Part shown: positions 61,781 through 64,000 of the stretch, in pieces | Position numbering within the stretch: position 1 is the stretch's first letter | Layout: each line of letters starts with the position of its first letter | Assembly (NCBI GenBank): GCA_003342815.1 | Contig: PTEX01000035.1 | Coordinates: 62,001 to 126,000 of the forward strand | Origin: Eudromia elegans | Taxonomy: Eukaryota > Chordata > Aves > Tinamiformes > Tinamidae | Reading direction: 5' to 3' | DNA: 64,000 nucleotides | Translations under genes and position numbers: made by a program | Notes under the pieces: generated by a model | Told to the model about the DNA's origin: nothing | Database searches by the model: none | Seen by the model: only the letters and a program-made list of their open reading frames with translations

Positions 61781-63527
61781 GGTCTATATTTTTAAGTGTC
61801 AGATGTATTCTGCCACAAACTATGCATTATGAGAGCTGCCGGTCTCCTAATTACACTCCAGGTCTGATTATTGCACTTCCAATTCAGAAGGGAGAAGTGC
61901 AAGAACTTTGAAATTTCAAAAAGGAATTCTGTATTACATGCTCCTGCCACTCCAGGGAACCTCCCTTTGAAGAGAGCGGGACAATAAGTGGTCAAGATCA
62001 GGATAGGAAAGAGCCTGATCATACAAATCATAAGTCCAGTAGGCAAAAAAATCACCACAAGTAAAATAAAAGGGAGATGCAGTCACATCTCCTGCCCTAG
62101 GGACAAGGCCTGCTAGGGCCTTGAGAGGAAAATCACTACGGACACATAGAGAACTTAGGTGAAAGAGTCTAGACTCCCTGAAAAATTGGCTAATATGTGG
62201 ATTGCAATCATCATTTGATTGATAATCAATTGATATATGGATTATAAGTATTATTTGAAGGAACAATCCACTCCAAAGGAAAAGATAATTTTCTCCATTT
62301 CTCAGAGCATCATTCCGAGGCTGAAATCTTGCTGATATAACTAAAATAATTTTAATTCCACCTACAAGCATCAGTGGCATAACGTTCACAAGCATCACAA
62401 GATAATGTAGTCACTCTGGACTTGACACAACACAACCCTTGTGTAACAAAAAATAAATTGGTTAAATATTCTGTTAGTATTTAGGCAGAGAAATGAGATA
62501 CAGTTGTAGGAGAAAAACTGCAATACCAGAGCACTTCCACATCCTGTTAGTTGGATGCCCTTTCTCAGCAAGCAGCTTCACTTAAGAGGAAGCATCGGAT
62601 TCTCTAGAGGGAGACATAAAACACTCAGAGCAATTTAATCATGATACACTTCACCGCGGGGAGATAGCTCTTCCAACTGCAGCTGGTGATCAACTTATGC
62701 CCTTAGGTATGAAGATTGATCATTCCTGTATTTTCTTTTTTTAATGCTGGTGTAAATTCCTATCTGTTTTCTATAGATCAAGTGTGCTCAATTCTTTTTA
62801 ATAAACTACGGGCCACCTTCTCTCCCATTCACAAGTACATTTTTCCCCCTCAGGGAGCATTTAATTTACTCTATGGTAACTACAAAAGTTGCCACGTATT
62901 GAAAGAAGTGAGTAGTTCTGTATTTGTAAAGCAGTGTTTTAATAAAATTCAAAAGATGAAAATAAGGATATAGGGCCTATGTATATATATATATATGTAT
63001 AAAATCACCTCTAAAGACTTCAAGTTGCTTCACAGCCTGTCAGAGACCCAACAAAACAGGTTTCACCCCTCTTAAACTCATGGAGTAATTTCCACTGCAG
63101 TGGGTAGCACTTATTATACAGGAAGTCCATTACTACATTATTTGGTAAGGGGTCTCACTGAAACGGTCTCATTAAAGAAGGATGGGTGAATTTGCCTTTT
63201 AAGTATCCATCTCATTATTCCACAGAAGTTGCTGACAAAGCACACCAGTTACAAGTGCAGTAAACAAAGTATTATTTTATTTGAATGAGTGCTTCTTGTA
63301 ATATTATGCAAAATGAATCACAGGACCACCCTGCCATGTTTCCTTCTTATTTGTTATTCCAATGTCATTTTGTGACATGGAGAAACAGGCAAAAAAAGTG
63401 AGGCAGATACCACTTCCCATTTTATAAAAGTAGATGTTGCAATTCCTGATCACAATTGCAATATGGAGAAAAAAAAAGTGTACTATTACTTTCATAGCAT
63501 GTTTCATGTGAAGCTGTCAATGCGAAG
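61781..63527. other. unique non-coding stretch
   Basis: No gene recognised. A 154-codon minus-strand frame (61934-62398) has no known features, and its 3' side lies close to the old LINE. A TA run lies at 62980-62996. Confidence 0.45.
62980..62996. repeat. short TA microsatellite
   Basis: About eight TA units following GTGTATG-type flanks (CTATG before, GTATAAAA after). Confidence 0.8.
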
Positions 63528-63622
63528 AACAAGCATTTATTAGTCTCACAACAACCCTGAGATATTTAAGACACAATGTTGTTTTATAGAAAGACTTCAA
63601 CACTGGAGCAACTAGTTCAATA
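63528..63622 (+). mobile_element. MIR-like SINE 5' fragment
   Basis: GCATTTATTAGTCTCACAAC AACCCTGAGATA, then TTGTTTTATAGAAAGACTTC and GGAGCAACTAGTTCAA, follow the first half of MIR ('TTTAATCCTCACAACAACCCTATGAGGTA...TTTACAGATGAGGAAACTGAGG...GTTAAGTAACTTGCCCAA'). The TCTCACAACAACCCT word is nearly exact. Confidence 0.5.
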
Positions 63623-63838
63623 AATATATTTTTTATCTTACTATGTAATACATAAAACCCACAGGTAAGTTGCTTTCAGTCACCTCTTTTCATTGATTTT
63701 TTTAATAGCCAGCTACACAGAGTTCATGTATTTTGTGCCGATTTCTTACAGCTGACCTCAAACCGTACAAATAGTTATGAGTATGAATCAAAAGAATACA
63801 CATTATCTGTGTCAATACAGTCTATAAAGTGGCAACAC
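63623..63838. other. unique non-coding stretch
   Basis: AT-rich; nothing recognisable. Confidence 0.5.
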
Positions 63839-63895
63839 TGCTAATTCCCCTGGAATGCAGCAGGTGATAAATGCCACATTCCAGGAGAATTAGCA
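63839..63895. repeat. 57-nt near-perfect inverted repeat (hairpin)
   Basis: Arms TGCTAATTCCCCTGGAATG (63839-63857) and CATTCCAGGAGAATTAGCA (63877-63895) pair over 19 positions with a single C-A mismatch, around a 19-nt loop. Each arm contains a CATTCC/GGAATG word, the core of TEAD-type binding sites, in mirror orientation. It could be a structured RNA or small-RNA precursor, a paired transcription factor site, or a relic of a DNA transposon end. No larger element is visible. Confidence 0.85.
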
Positions 63896-64000
63896 CCTCT
63901 CACTCCTTCTTGCTTAGCCACAGCAAAGAGGCACAGAAAAGGAGGTCACCTGAGGTTACAAGGGAGGTATGCAATTAGGAAACCCAGTGCAGAAGTCCTT
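63896..64000. other. window edge, nothing recognised
   Basis: Short sequence to the window end with no assignable feature. Confidence 0.5.

Noticed and set aside
61934..62398. 154-codon minus-strand frame, the longest outside CR1
   Set aside because: It has hydrophobic, AT-driven composition, no splice or poly-A context and no recognisable motif. One frame of this length is roughly expected by chance in a window this size.
1..64000. tRNA, rRNA, CRISPR arrays, phage or bacterial operons
   Set aside because: No tRNA box pairs, rRNA-like stretches, spaced direct-repeat arrays or ribosome-binding-site gene packing were seen. The DNA is vertebrate.

Overview
This is vertebrate nuclear DNA, most likely from a bird. 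It is AT-rich and has no bacterial-type gene packing. Its recognisable mobile DNA is mainly CR1 LINEs whose 3' ends carry the eight-base ATTCTATG/ATTCTGTG tail typical of avian (more broadly reptilian) CR1, plus faint MIR-like SINE remains. Other archosaurs or turtles cannot be excluded. No complete protein-coding gene, rRNA, tRNA or CRISPR array could be recognised.

Layout. 1-13 kb: unique AT-rich sequence with a small GC/CpG-richer patch at 2.19-2.46 kb and two minus-strand exon-like stretches (1966-2115, 5789-6010). 13-27 kb: an old LINE-tail remnant (13.4 kb), exon-like plus-strand stretches at 18.7 and 22.8 kb, a TA microsatellite and a MIR-like fragment. 27-43 kb: a short minus-strand CR1 (27.1 kb), an AAGGG array (34.9 kb), a possible two-exon structure with a 91-base intron (39.9-40.3 kb) and a MIR-like fragment (42.6 kb). 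43-52 kb: a short plus-strand CR1 flanked by a 10-base direct repeat (43.3 kb), an AAAAT array (45.2 kb), a local CpG-rich patch (48.4-48.8 kb), an exon-like stretch after a strong acceptor (50.1 kb) and a MIR-like fragment (51.3 kb). 52-55 kb: a very old CR1/L3-type element followed by a much younger CR1 in the same orientation, which still encodes 288 uninterrupted codons of the reverse transcriptase C-terminal part. 55-64 kb: a 78-base CR1 tail (58.2 kb), a second old CR1/L3-type element (61.3-61.8 kb), a MIR-like 5' part (63.5 kb) and a strong 57-nt hairpin (63.84 kb).

The window reads as intergenic or long-intron sequence. The only confidently coding-derived sequence is LINE-derived. The exon-like stretches are hypotheses: many frames were inspected, so some will look good by chance, and each needs RNA or cross-species support. 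No novel multi-gene system is visible.
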